Source: DASSFZ01 sp035283185 (GTDB taxonomy: Bacteria > Chloroflexota > Anaerolineae > Fen-1058). From it: a stretch of DNA of 64,000 bases. The stretch is from assembly GCA_035283185.1 (NCBI GenBank), contig DATEUJ010000068.1, forward strand, positions 1-64,000, read 5' to 3'. The notes under the pieces were generated by a model. That model had not been told where the DNA came from, did no database searches, and worked only from the letters and a program-made list of their open reading frames with translations. The position numbers were made by a program, and so were the translations under genes. Positions 39,370 through 47,823 of the stretch are shown piece by piece (the first letter of the stretch is position 1; each line of letters begins with the position of its first letter).

Positions 39370-40578
39370 ATGTTCGACCGTCCCTGGCTCATCCTGCTCG
39401 GCGCGATCGTCGCGATCGGATTCCTGATCAGCCAGCCGGCGCTGTTCGCGCTGCCCATTTTCATGTACGTTCTGATCGGCGCAGGCCGCTGGTGGCAGCG
39501 GCGCGTGCTGAACCGCGTGCACTACGCGCGCCGCTTCTCCTATACGCACGTTTTCCCTGACGAACCCGTCGACATGACCATCGAGGCGCACAACGACAAG
39601 CGTCTGCCCGTGCCGTGGCTGATCGCGCAGGATTCGCTGCCGGAGCACATCCACGCCCAGGACGCCATCTCGCCGGACGAGCCGCTGCAGGCGACGCTGT
39701 CCACCGGCATCGTCCACTCGTTCGTTCTGCGAGGCGGCGGGCAGTCGCGCGTCCGGCTGCGCCTTTCGTCTGGACAGCGCGGATTCTACGCGATCGGGCC
39801 GGCGGTGCTCCACAGCGGCGATCCATTCAGCCTGTTCGAAACGATGCGCAGAGAGGATCGGCGTGCCTGGCTGGTCGTGTATCCGAAGATCGTCCCGCTC
39901 GCGGAGCTGGGCATACCGGCCAAAGACCTGTTCGGCGAGAAGCGCGCGCATCAGCGCATCTTCGAAGATCCATCGCGCACGATGGGCGTGCGCGACTACC
40001 AGCCCGGCGACTCGATGCGCCACATCCACTGGAAAGCCACGGCGCGCCACGGCGCGCTGCAGACGCGTGTGTACGAGCACACGGTGAGCACGTCGGTCAT
40101 GATTTGCCTGAACGTCGCCACCTTTCCACACGCCTGGCAGGGCGTTGACCCAGAACGGCTTGAGCACGCGATCGAGCTGTGCGCCTCGATCGCATACGAA
40201 GGCGCCGAGCGCGGCTACGCGATCGGCGTGGCGGCGAACTGCGGCGCGCCGCTGACCGGACAGTCGATCCACGTACCGCCCAACCGCGCGCCCGATCAGC
40301 TCCGGCATGTGCTCGAAGCGCTGGCGGCCGTCACCCACTACATCGTCACGCCGTTCGATTCCTTCCTGCTGCGCGAATCGCCGCGCGTGCGGTGGGGGGC
40401 GACGCTCGTCGTGGTCACGCCGCTGAATACGGCGGCGATTCTCGGCGCAGTTTCTCAGCTCCGCGATGCAGGCCGGCGCGTGGTGCTGATCTCCACCGAC
40501 GACGAGCCGCCATCGGTGAAGAATGTGCAGGCGTATCATGTACCCATGCAAGGAGAAATAGATGGGACACGTGGCTGA
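39370..40578 (+). CDS. DUF58 domain protein
   Basis: 402 aa from the ATG at 39370; the frame is open upstream only through heptamer repeat. Two N-terminal membrane helices (residues 5-45) are followed by a long soluble part. The DUF58 signature is FEDPSRTMGVRDYQPGDSMR, followed by HIHWKATARHG; a VWA-like fold follows. DUF58 proteins are partners of MoxR ATPases and are often linked to cell-envelope or transglutaminase functions. The next gene starts inside its last codons, 17 bases of overlap, so translation is coupled. Confidence 0.92.
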   Translation: MFDRPWLILLGAIVAIGFLISQPALFALPIFMYVLIGAGRWWQRRVLNRVHYARRFSYTHVFPDEPVDMTIEAHNDKRLPVPWLIAQDSLPEHIHAQDAISPDEPLQATLSTGIVHSFVLRGGGQSRVRLRLSSGQRGFYAIGPAVLHSGDPFSLFETMRREDRRAWLVVYPKIVPLAELGIPAKDLFGEKRAHQRIFEDPSRTMGVRDYQPGDSMRHIHWKATARHGALQTRVYEHTVSTSVMICLNVATFPHAWQGVDPERLEHAIELCASIAYEGAERGYAIGVAANCGAPLTGQSIHVPPNRAPDQLRHVLEALAAVTHYIVTPFDSFLLRESPRVRWGATLVVVTPLNTAAILGAVSQLRDAGRRVVLISTDDEPPSVKNVQAYHVPMQGEIDGTRG

Positions 40579-42109
40579 CGCGGCAAGCGCAAACACGGCG
40601 TCTTCGATCCGTGATAAGATCTTGCGCGCTTCCGAGGCGCCGGCCGGCCCGCGCCATGCGGCGCTTCTGGCGGTTCTCGCGGCGGCCCAGGCCTGTTTGA
40701 TCGTCCCGTGGGTTCGATCGATCGCATTTCCTCTTGCCGAGCTGAATCCCATAGCGCTCGTCTTCTTCACCGCCTTCAGCATCATCGCTTCGACGGCGCT
40801 CGTCCGGGCATTGGATGTGAGGTCAGCGCCGGCGGTTCTGAGAGTCCTGTTGTCGCTTGCCGGGCTTTCGACCACGATCCTGATTGGCCTGTCCATGATG
40901 CTGCATCCCGGCACGCCTGTCGGCGAAGTCTTGTCGGGCCTGGGCGAACGCATCGTCAACGCAGAGGTGATTGCCGTCGCCGAGACCACGGTCGTCGGGC
41001 TGTCGATTCTGGCGTGGTGGCTCGGCCTGAGCAACGCCCGGCGCTGGTTCACGATGGACTCTATGCAGGCCACGTTCCGCGCGGGGGTCATCGTCTGGCT
41101 GCTGTTTCTGACGTTCAATACGCTCCCCACCGCCGACGCCGCCGCGCCCTTCATCGCGGGCTATTTCGCGTTCGCGCTCGTCGCCCTGGCGCTGGCGCGC
41201 AGCCAGGACTTGATGGTCCAGCGCCTGGCGAGCCGCTCGCCGTTCGGCGCGCGCTGGCTTGTGGCGACGAGCCTCATGGCATTCTTCCTGGTCGGCCTCA
41301 GCTTGCTGCTATGGGCCGGCATCGTGCCGCCGCTCGTCCGCCTGGTCTGGGACACGCTTACACTGGCCGCTCGCCTGATACTGGTCATCGGCATCGTGAT
41401 CATCGCATTGCTCGGCGGCATCGTGACCGGGCAGGGACAAAGCACGGCTGCACCTGGCAGCCAGACCACCTTTGGGCTTTCCGAGGAGCTGCTCGCCGAG
41501 CTGAGAAAAGTCGACATTGCGCAGGCAGCTCAGGTGCTTCAGGCCATCATTGGCATCCTGGCGATCGTCGTCGTCGCGCGCCTCCTGATCGAGCTGGCGC
41601 GACGGCGCGAGCGGCTGCAAGGCCGGCGCTATCACCTGCTGGCCGCGGAAGACGGCGCAGCCCGCATCCGTCCGTCCGAGATCGAGTCGCAGGCCGGCAA
41701 CTGGCTGCAGCGCCTGGCGCGCCAGTTCCGGCAGGGGCCTTCGCGATGGCTGGCAGCCATGACGATTCGCCGCATTTACGCTCAGACGGCGGCACTCGGC
41801 AAGGAGTGCGGCGCGCCTCGCCTGGCCTGCGCCACACCGTACGAATACCTGCCCACGCTCACGCGCCTGTTCCCCGGCGTCGAGCCAGACCTGGAGATCA
41901 TCACCGGCGCGTACGTGCGCGCCCACTACGGCGAGCTGCCGGACACGCCGGAGCGGCTCGGGGAGGTGGGCCAGGCATTTCGCCGCGTTCGGGCCGAGGC
42001 TAAGACCGTCATCGACTACAACCGCACCGAATCCATCAAGTCGCAAGAAAGCCTCAAACAAGAGCTTCGTGACAGAGCCAGGCAGGATCAGAAATCGGGC
42101 TTCACGTGA
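40562..42109 (+). CDS. Multi-pass membrane protein with C-terminal DUF4129
   Basis: 515 aa with AAGGAG before the ATG. About nine membrane helices occupy residues 25-310. The cytosolic C-terminus has the DUF4129 pattern (MTIRRIYAQTAALGKECGAP, TPYEYLPTLTRLFPG, ITGAYVRAHYGELPD). DUF4129 normally sits at the C-terminus of TgpA-type transglutaminases or next to them in MoxR-DUF58 operons. Here the transglutaminase itself is 9 kb away (51361) and carries its own DUF4129-like tail, so this protein may be the structural partner only. Confidence 0.88.
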   Translation: MGHVADAASANTASSIRDKILRASEAPAGPRHAALLAVLAAAQACLIVPWVRSIAFPLAELNPIALVFFTAFSIIASTALVRALDVRSAPAVLRVLLSLAGLSTTILIGLSMMLHPGTPVGEVLSGLGERIVNAEVIAVAETTVVGLSILAWWLGLSNARRWFTMDSMQATFRAGVIVWLLFLTFNTLPTADAAAPFIAGYFAFALVALALARSQDLMVQRLASRSPFGARWLVATSLMAFFLVGLSLLLWAGIVPPLVRLVWDTLTLAARLILVIGIVIIALLGGIVTGQGQSTAAPGSQTTFGLSEELLAELRKVDIAQAAQVLQAIIGILAIVVVARLLIELARRRERLQGRRYHLLAAEDGAARIRPSEIESQAGNWLQRLARQFRQGPSRWLAAMTIRRIYAQTAALGKECGAPRLACATPYEYLPTLTRLFPGVEPDLEIITGAYVRAHYGELPDTPERLGEVGQAFRRVRAEAKTVIDYNRTESIKSQESLKQELRDRARQDQKSGFT

Positions 42110-42151
42110 TGCGCGACACGTGACGTGCAGGGATTGCAGTGATGCCTTTGC

Positions 42152-42180
42152 TTTACAAGCCCTATGACTTGTGGTATAGT
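42152..42180 (+). promoter_or_regulatory. Sigma-70-type promoter for the Roadblock gene
   Basis: -35 TTTACA (42152-42157), 17-base spacer, -10 TATAGT (42175-42180). Confidence 0.78.
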
Positions 42181-42249
42181 TTGCGCGTCATAACGTCAGG
42201 CAATCGCTCGCTGCTTCGAGGCCCACCCCAGCACAAGGAGCTTCGCCGT

Positions 42250-42621
42250 ATGGCAAAGTCACGCACTGATCAGATGGTAGAGCGCCTGCGAGACCTGCAG
42301 GCAGGCACGCCGGACATCGAAGCGTCTGCCATCGTATCAGTGGACGGCCTGATCATGGCCTCGTCACTCCCGGCCGGGGTCGAGGAAGACCGCGTCTCCG
42401 CGATGTCGGCCGCCATGCTGTCGCTCGGCGAGCGCATCGCCGGCGAGCTGGGTCGCGGCATCCTCGACGAAGTCTACATCCACGGCAACGGCGGCTACGT
42501 GATTCTCATGTCGGTCGGCCAGGACGCCGTGCTGACGGTGCTGGCTCGCGCCAGGGCCAAACTCGGCCTGATTTTCTTGGATATGAAGCGAGCCGCCGAG
42601 GACCTGGCTAAGCTGGTCTAA
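42250..42621 (+). CDS. Roadblock/LC7 domain protein (MglB-like)
   Basis: 123 aa; AAGGAG lies upstream of the ATG at 42250. The single Roadblock domain is evident: ASAIVSVDGLIMASSLPAGV, then EEDRVSAMSAAMLSLGERIA and YVILMSVGQDAVLTVLARAR. Such proteins dimerise and in bacteria often act as GTPase-activating partners of small Ras-like GTPases (MglA). No MglA-type gene is in this window, so it may be an orphan or work with a distant partner. It has its own promoter and a very strong terminator, so it is a monocistronic unit. Confidence 0.92.
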   Translation: MAKSRTDQMVERLRDLQAGTPDIEASAIVSVDGLIMASSLPAGVEEDRVSAMSAAMLSLGERIAGELGRGILDEVYIHGNGGYVILMSVGQDAVLTVLARARAKLGLIFLDMKRAAEDLAKLV

Positions 42622-42674
42622 AGGAGCGCGATGCCCGCACGGTGTCGCAACCTGAACAGGCAAGGATTCGATTC

Positions 42675-42720
42675 GGTGGGGAGGGTCACCCTCAAAGTGA
42701 CCCTCCCCACCGCCGTTTTT
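42675..42720 (+). terminator. Strong intrinsic terminator after the Roadblock gene
   Basis: Perfect 15-base stem GGTGGGGAGGGTCAC / GTGACCCTCCCCACC with loop CCTCAAA, then GCCGTTTTT. Confidence 0.95.
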
Positions 42721-42725
42721 AGCGT

Positions 42726-42806
42726 AGAGATTGGTAATTAGAGATTGGAGATTCGGTCCTGTGCGCGCCCCAGAGCGAACTGCCAATTCCAATCTCTGAT
42801 CTCTTT
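42726..42806. repeat. Inverted heptamer array upstream of pyrG
   Basis: Left arm units AGAGATT, GGTAATT, AGAGATT, GGAGATT (42726-42753); right arm AATTCCA, ATCTCTG, ATCTCTT (42785-42805). Same unit family as the arrays at 39309 and inside tilS. Confidence 0.8.
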
Positions 42807-42826
42807 GTAAGCGAGGAGGTGAAGCC

Positions 42827-44443
42827 ATGCCCAAGTACATTTTCTGCACCGGCGGGGTGGTGAGCAGCGTCGGAAAGGGCGTGACGGCCGCGGCGATCGG
42901 GCGCGTCCTGAAAAGCCGGGGCGTCAGCGTGACGATGCAGAAGCTCGACCCGTACATCAACGTCGATCCGGGTACCATGTCGCCCTACCAGCATGGCGAG
43001 GTCTTCGTCACAGAAGACGGCGCGGAGACCGATCTCGACCTGGGCCATTACGAGCGCTTCATCGACGAGAACCTCACCCGGGCCAGCAACGTCACGACCG
43101 GCCAGGTGTACGCCGAGGTGATCGCCAGGGAGCGGCGCGGCGACTTTCTGGGCGGGACGATCCAGGTCATCCCACACATCACGAACGAGATCAAGCGCCG
43201 CATCGGGCAGGCAGCGCGCGCCGGCGAGCACGACGTGGTGATCGTCGAAATCGGCGGCACGGTGGGCGACATCGAAAGCCTGCCTTTCCTCGAAGCCATC
43301 CGGCAAATGCGCAAAGACGTCGGCCGCGACACCGTCCTGTACATCCACGTCACGTGGCTGCCTTACATCGGCGCGACGGGCGAGCTCAAAACCAAGCCGA
43401 CACAGCACTCCGTGCACGAGCTGCGCGGCATCGGCATCACCCCCGACATGATCGTGACCCGTTCCGATTACCCCGTCAACGACGCCATCCGCGACAAGAT
43501 CGCCCTGTTCTGTGACGTGGACGTGCGCGGCGTGGTCCCCCTGGTGACGACCGACGTGCTGTACGCGGTGCCGCTCCTGCTCGAAGATGCAGACCTGGGC
43601 GATCTTCTCATCGATCGCCTGCGCCTCAGCGCACGCGCCACGCCGGACATGACGGAGTGGCGCACCCTCGTCGAGGCCATGCGCGCGCCGCGCGAGCCGC
43701 TGCCGATCGCCATCGTCGGCAAGTACGTCGAGCTGCAAGACGCCTACATGAGCGTGCGCGAGGCGCTGGTCCACGCCGGCGTGGCGCACCACGTCGACGT
43801 ACAGATCGACTGGATCTTGTCGGAGGACCTAGAGAAAGGCCGTGGGCTGGATCGACTGGCGAAAGTGCACGGCATCGTCGTGCCGGGCGGGTTCGGCTAT
43901 CGCGGCATCGAGGGAAAAATCATCGCCGCGCGCCACGCCCGTGAGAACAAGGTGCCGTACCTGGGACTGTGCCTGGGCATGCAAGTGATGTGCATCGAGT
44001 TGGCGCGCGCCGTCGACGGCAGCGACGAGCCGAACAGCACCGAATTCGACCACAGCACCTCGTTCCCGATCATCGACCTGCTGCCCGAGCAGCGCGACAT
44101 GGCGGACCTGGGTGGCACGATGCGGCTGGGCGCGTATCCCTGCGCGCTGGTGCCCGGCACGCGCGCGGCGAACGCGTACCGGTCGGCAGCCGTCCAGGAG
44201 CGGCATCGCCATCGCTTCGAATTCAACAATGCCTACCGCGACGTGATGACGAAGAACGGGTTGGCACTGTCGGGACTGTCGCCGGACGGGCGCCTCGTGG
44301 AGATCGTCGAGCTGGCCGATCATCCGTTCATGGTCGGCTCGCAGTTTCACCCCGAGTTCAAGAGCCGTCCTAACCGGCCGCACCCACTGTTCAGAGCATT
44401 CGTCGAAGCAGCGGCAGCGCGGCTTGACGCACCGGGCAAGTAG
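42827..44443 (+). CDS. pyrG: CTP synthase
   Basis: 538 aa, full length. The enzyme aminates UTP to CTP with glutamine. The synthetase domain begins KYIFCTGGVVSSVGKGVTAA and carries QKLDPYINVDPGTMSPYQHG and EVFVTEDGAETDLDLGHYER. The glutamine amidotransferase domain has the catalytic Cys in YLGLCLGMQ and the His/Glu in SQFHPEFKSRP. The ribosome-binding site GAGGAGGTGA is excellent. Preceded by a heptamer array and terminator, so independently transcribed. Confidence 0.98.
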   Translation: MPKYIFCTGGVVSSVGKGVTAAAIGRVLKSRGVSVTMQKLDPYINVDPGTMSPYQHGEVFVTEDGAETDLDLGHYERFIDENLTRASNVTTGQVYAEVIARERRGDFLGGTIQVIPHITNEIKRRIGQAARAGEHDVVIVEIGGTVGDIESLPFLEAIRQMRKDVGRDTVLYIHVTWLPYIGATGELKTKPTQHSVHELRGIGITPDMIVTRSDYPVNDAIRDKIALFCDVDVRGVVPLVTTDVLYAVPLLLEDADLGDLLIDRLRLSARATPDMTEWRTLVEAMRAPREPLPIAIVGKYVELQDAYMSVREALVHAGVAHHVDVQIDWILSEDLEKGRGLDRLAKVHGIVVPGGFGYRGIEGKIIAARHARENKVPYLGLCLGMQVMCIELARAVDGSDEPNSTEFDHSTSFPIIDLLPEQRDMADLGGTMRLGAYPCALVPGTRAANAYRSAAVQERHRHRFEFNNAYRDVMTKNGLALSGLSPDGRLVEIVELADHPFMVGSQFHPEFKSRPNRPHPLFRAFVEAAAARLDAPGK

Positions 44444-44532
44444 GCCCACCCGTATCTCATTTCGAGACACGCTCTGTAGAACGCCTCACAGCCTGACTCT
44501 GTAGCGCGACCACCTTTCAGGTGTAAGACGAC

Positions 44533-44730
44533 ATGCCGCACGTGTTCGAGCGCCTCTACCGAGGCCGGCATGCTTCTCAACTCGATACCCCTGGCTCCGG
44601 ACTTGGGCTTGCCATCGTCAAAGTAGTCGTACACTTGCACCGTGGCATGATCGAGGTCGAGAGTGACGTCGGCAAAGTCTCCACCTTCGGCGTTTGGCTG
44701 CCGGTAGAGCGAGGCGAGGCTGTGCTATAA
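44533..44730 (+). pseudogene. C-terminal remnant of a sensor histidine kinase
   Basis: 65 aa matching only the end of a HATPase_c domain: HVFERLYRGRHASQLDTPGS, then GLGLAIVKVVVHLHRGMIEV and FGVWLPVERGE (F box and G2 box). The dimerisation His, N box and G1 box are absent. The short upstream piece (44450-44532) carries no kinase sequence, so it is a decayed 3' fragment rather than a functional small protein. Confidence 0.75.
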
Positions 44731-44794
44731 TCCGAGCCGACTTGAAACTGCCGTGGTCGTGCCGTGAAATACCGTGAAGCCTCTCGAGAAAAGG

Positions 44795-47257
44795 ATGCAT
44801 GAGGTCGGCGCACGCGGTCCGATCGCGTTCGTGAGCCGTCACATCGCCGTTTTAGGCGGCACATTTGTCTTCCTCGCCGCCTTCGTCGCATACCTCGCCA
44901 CACTTGCGCCCGTTCAAGTTCCCGGCGATCCCAGCGAGTACACCTTCATCCCGTGGATCCTGGGCATCGCGCACCCACCTGGCTACGCGTTCTATACACT
45001 GCTCGCCGCGCTGTGGCAGCGCCTGGTCCCGATTGGGAGCGTTGTATACCGCACGCATCTGCTGGCCGCGACTGCCGGCGCAGCCAGCGCCACGCTGATT
45101 TATGCGACCGTCCTCACCATCCTCAGCCGGCAAGCGGATAGGAAGCTGAGCCGGCCTGTAAGCTTTCTCGCGGCCACATTCGTGGCGCTGTCTTTCGCTT
45201 TCGCTTCCGATGTTTGGCAACATAGTATCCACGCGAACGCGCACATCGTCACGCTCCTGCTGGCGACGGCGAGCGTCTTTCTGCTCGCGCGCTGGCAGGC
45301 ATCGGACGACGGTCGGTGGCTATATGCCTTCTCGCTCGTCACCGGATTGAGCGTCACGCAACACCCGCTGCTCGTTTTGGGATTTCCCGCTTACGGCGCG
45401 TTTATTCTCGCTGCCCGCCCGCGCATCCTGCGCCAGGGGCGAATGCTGCTCAGAATGGCAGCTTTCGCAGCCATTGGGCTGAGCGTATTCCTGTACTACC
45501 CCCTGCGCAGTCCGACGACGCCCTTCGGCGCAAGCGACATCGACTCGTGGGAGTCGTTCGTGCAATTCGTGACCGCCGAGGGCCTGCGCGTCAACCTGTT
45601 CGCGTTTGGCCTGGCCGATCAGCCCGAGCGGCTGGCGGTGTTCGCCAACCTGCTGCAACTACAATTCCCGTCGATCAGCATACTGCTGGCCGCCGTCGGC
45701 TGGATCGGCCTGCTCCGCCGGAACAGGCCGTTCTGGCTGCTCGCGACGCTGTTCCTCGTCGTGCTGTACGCCTTCGCCATGAATACGATTCAGGACGTGA
45801 TGGCATACTTGATGCTGCCGTTCATGATGGTAGCGATCCTGATCGGCGCAGGAACGGGGGCAGTACTGTCGGTCGTTCTGGGCGACGCTTTCACGCCCCG
45901 GTTGAAGCGCGCTGCAGCCATTGTCGCGGCCATGGCCCTGATCGGCCTGGCGGCGACGACGGGGCTGCTGCGGGCGCCGCGCCTGACGCTGCGCGACTAC
46001 ACGGCGGGGCAAGATTGGGTCGAAAGAGTGTACGAGCGATTTGAGGGAAAACGCGAAGGCGCGTTCCTGCTTGCGCCTTGGGAAGCGCTCACGCCGCTTT
46101 GGGTCGAGCAGTATACGAACAACCATCCGCTCGATCCGCGCGACGTGACCTTGGTGTACGTCGCCGCCGGCTCCTCCAATCCGTGGCTGGACAACGTCTT
46201 CGCGTACTTCGATCGCGGTCCCGTATACCTTGCCGACTATCGGCGGCAAGTCGTCGAGGGCGGTCTCTTTCGCCTGCGACCGGACGGCGAATCGCCGCCC
46301 TTATGGCGCGTCGCCGCGCCAGGCGATGCCAGTCTCCCGGCGTTGTCGACGACGCTCGACGTGATGGCCGAGGGCGAGATCGAGCTGCTGGGCGTCTCGC
46401 TCGATCGCACGGCGCTGCAGGTAGGCGACACGGCCCACCTCACACTGGCGATGCGTGCCCTCGTCACGCCAACACACATCCTGATGCCCTACGCGGCCGT
46501 CGGCGAGCGCGCTTATCGGTGGACGACCGATTCACGTGCGCTGAGCACGGATTGGCGCCCCGGCGAAGTGATCGTCGAGCGCTACGAGATCGCCCTACCC
46601 TTCTCGATGCCGCCGGGCGAGTATCCACTGTCGCTCGGCGTCGCCGATCTCACCGAGGGGCGCGACCTTAGACTTCGGAAGTCTGTGGAGACTTCCGAAG
46701 TCTCCATGGTTCCGATCGGCGCGCTGCGCGTCGAGGTCCCTCAACTTGCTCCGGCCACATCGAGCTTGCCTGCTTGGGCCGATTTCGGGGCGCAGATCGC
46801 CCTGGTAGGGGCATCGGCTTCGGGTAACGGGCAGACGGTCCAAGCGCCATCACGCGCATGGACGGAGCCGCTCGCCGTGCGCCCCGGCCAGTCGATACGG
46901 GTCTGGCTCGACTGGTTGGGGCAGCGCCAGCCGCTCGACAACTACAAGGTGTTCGTGCATTTGATCACGCCGGGGGAGCAGCTCGCCGCGCCGCCGGCCG
47001 ACTTCTACACGCCGCTCGGGGGCGCGTTTCCCACCCATTTGTGGATCCCCAGATGGATGGAAGGCCAGAGCGTGAGCGATCCATATACGCTCACGCTGCC
47101 ACCTGACATCCCCCCGGGCGACTATCTTCTCCAGGCGGGGCTGTACGGATTGACGAGCAACCGCCGCGTGTACATCATCGGAGCGGATGGGAATCTTGCA
47201 GGCGACCGCGTCATCCTCGGCCCGGTCACGGTTGCAGGCCGGCCCTCGTCGCCCTGA
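44795..47257 (+). CDS. DUF2723 (TMEM260-like) membrane protein with β-sandwich tail
   Basis: 820 aa from the ATG at 44795, with a GAGAAAAGG purine tract upstream; a GTG at 44774 is also in frame. TATAAT at about 44726 may be its -10. The N-terminus AAFVAYLATLAPVQVPGDPS with EYTFIPWILGIAHPPGYAFY is the DUF2723 signature, a GT-C-like fold whose eukaryotic relative TMEM260 is an O-mannosyltransferase. About eleven helices are followed by two soluble β-domains. The linker between them includes codons from two inserted AGACTTC palindromes (46670-46703). The last domain (VFVHLITPGEQL) matches the tails of the proteins at 30107 and 33121. Confidence 0.87.
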   Translation: MHEVGARGPIAFVSRHIAVLGGTFVFLAAFVAYLATLAPVQVPGDPSEYTFIPWILGIAHPPGYAFYTLLAALWQRLVPIGSVVYRTHLLAATAGAASATLIYATVLTILSRQADRKLSRPVSFLAATFVALSFAFASDVWQHSIHANAHIVTLLLATASVFLLARWQASDDGRWLYAFSLVTGLSVTQHPLLVLGFPAYGAFILAARPRILRQGRMLLRMAAFAAIGLSVFLYYPLRSPTTPFGASDIDSWESFVQFVTAEGLRVNLFAFGLADQPERLAVFANLLQLQFPSISILLAAVGWIGLLRRNRPFWLLATLFLVVLYAFAMNTIQDVMAYLMLPFMMVAILIGAGTGAVLSVVLGDAFTPRLKRAAAIVAAMALIGLAATTGLLRAPRLTLRDYTAGQDWVERVYERFEGKREGAFLLAPWEALTPLWVEQYTNNHPLDPRDVTLVYVAAGSSNPWLDNVFAYFDRGPVYLADYRRQVVEGGLFRLRPDGESPPLWRVAAPGDASLPALSTTLDVMAEGEIELLGVSLDRTALQVGDTAHLTLAMRALVTPTHILMPYAAVGERAYRWTTDSRALSTDWRPGEVIVERYEIALPFSMPPGEYPLSLGVADLTEGRDLRLRKSVETSEVSMVPIGALRVEVPQLAPATSSLPAWADFGAQIALVGASASGNGQTVQAPSRAWTEPLAVRPGQSIRVWLDWLGQRQPLDNYKVFVHLITPGEQLAAPPADFYTPLGGAFPTHLWIPRWMEGQSVSDPYTLTLPPDIPPGDYLLQAGLYGLTSNRRVYIIGADGNLAGDRVILGPVTVAGRPSSP
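46670..46703. repeat. Palindrome pair inside the DUF2723 reading frame
   Basis: AGACTTCGGAAGTCT (46670-46684), spacer GTGG, AGACTTCCGAAGTCT (46689-46703). In frame, it encodes about LRKSVETSEVS in an interdomain linker. The same repeat lies between genes at 17295, 22796 and 24257. Confidence 0.9.
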
Positions 47258-47272
47258 GCGAAGCTCGATCAT

Positions 47273-47301
47273 TTGACCATTGCCTGCAAGCCGTGTATGA
47301 T
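47273..47301 (+). promoter_or_regulatory. Sigma-70-type promoter for the bactofilin gene
   Basis: -35 TTGACC (47273-47278), 17-base spacer, -10 TATGAT (47296-47301). Confidence 0.8.
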
Positions 47302-47342
47302 GTGGCCTCATGCTCAAATCATTCATTCAGAGGAGATCCGCC

Positions 47343-47804
47343 GTGTTTTCACGCGAGAAACCGCAGCAACGACCCGCCGCCGCGCCCCCGTCCGCGCCTG
47401 CGGGTGGCGCAGCGCGCACGATCGAGACGGTCATCGGCTCGACGGCGCACGTCAAGGGGAGTATCACCAGCGACGCCGGCATTCGCATCGACGGCATTTT
47501 CGAAGGCGAGATCCGGGTCGCAGGCAACTTGATCATCGGCGAGACGGGCAAGGTCATCGCCGATATCAGCGCCGACAACGTGTCGGTCTCGGGCGCGGCG
47601 AAAGGCACCATCGAGGCCGCCGGCCGGCTCGAGATTCTGTCGACAGGCCGCGTGTGGGGCGACATCACCGTCGCCTCGTTCCTGATCGACGAAGGCGGTT
47701 TCTTCCGAGGCCAGTCCATCATGCCCGGCGAGCCTGACATGCCGATGCTCGAACCGCCCGGCGGCGCGGCAGTCACGCGCGGCGAGGTCATAGACGCACA
47801 GTAG
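47343..47804 (+). CDS. Bactofilin
   Basis: 153 aa from the GTG at 47343, preceded by AGAGGAG; an ATG at 47310, eight bases after the -10, would give 11 more residues from a leaderless message. The central ~100 residues form the bactofilin right-handed β-helix with regular turns: TVIGSTAHVKGSITSDAGIR, IDGIFEGEIRVAGNLIIGET, GKVIADISADNVSVSGAAKG, RLEILSTGRVWGDITVASFL. Disordered Pro/Ala-rich tails flank it. Bactofilins polymerise without nucleotide and scaffold cell-shape or envelope enzymes. Confidence 0.94.
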   Translation: MFSREKPQQRPAAAPPSAPAGGAARTIETVIGSTAHVKGSITSDAGIRIDGIFEGEIRVAGNLIIGETGKVIADISADNVSVSGAAKGTIEAAGRLEILSTGRVWGDITVASFLIDEGGFFRGQSIMPGEPDMPMLEPPGGAAVTRGEVIDAQ

Positions 47805-47823
47805 GCAAATGGTAATCTGTATG

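Noticed and set aside
38458..41154. 898-aa minus-strand ORF
   Set aside because: Antisense to the moxR and DUF58 genes, including the translated heptamer array; no protein family resemblance.
42719..43792. 357-aa minus-strand ORF
   Set aside because: Antisense to pyrG.
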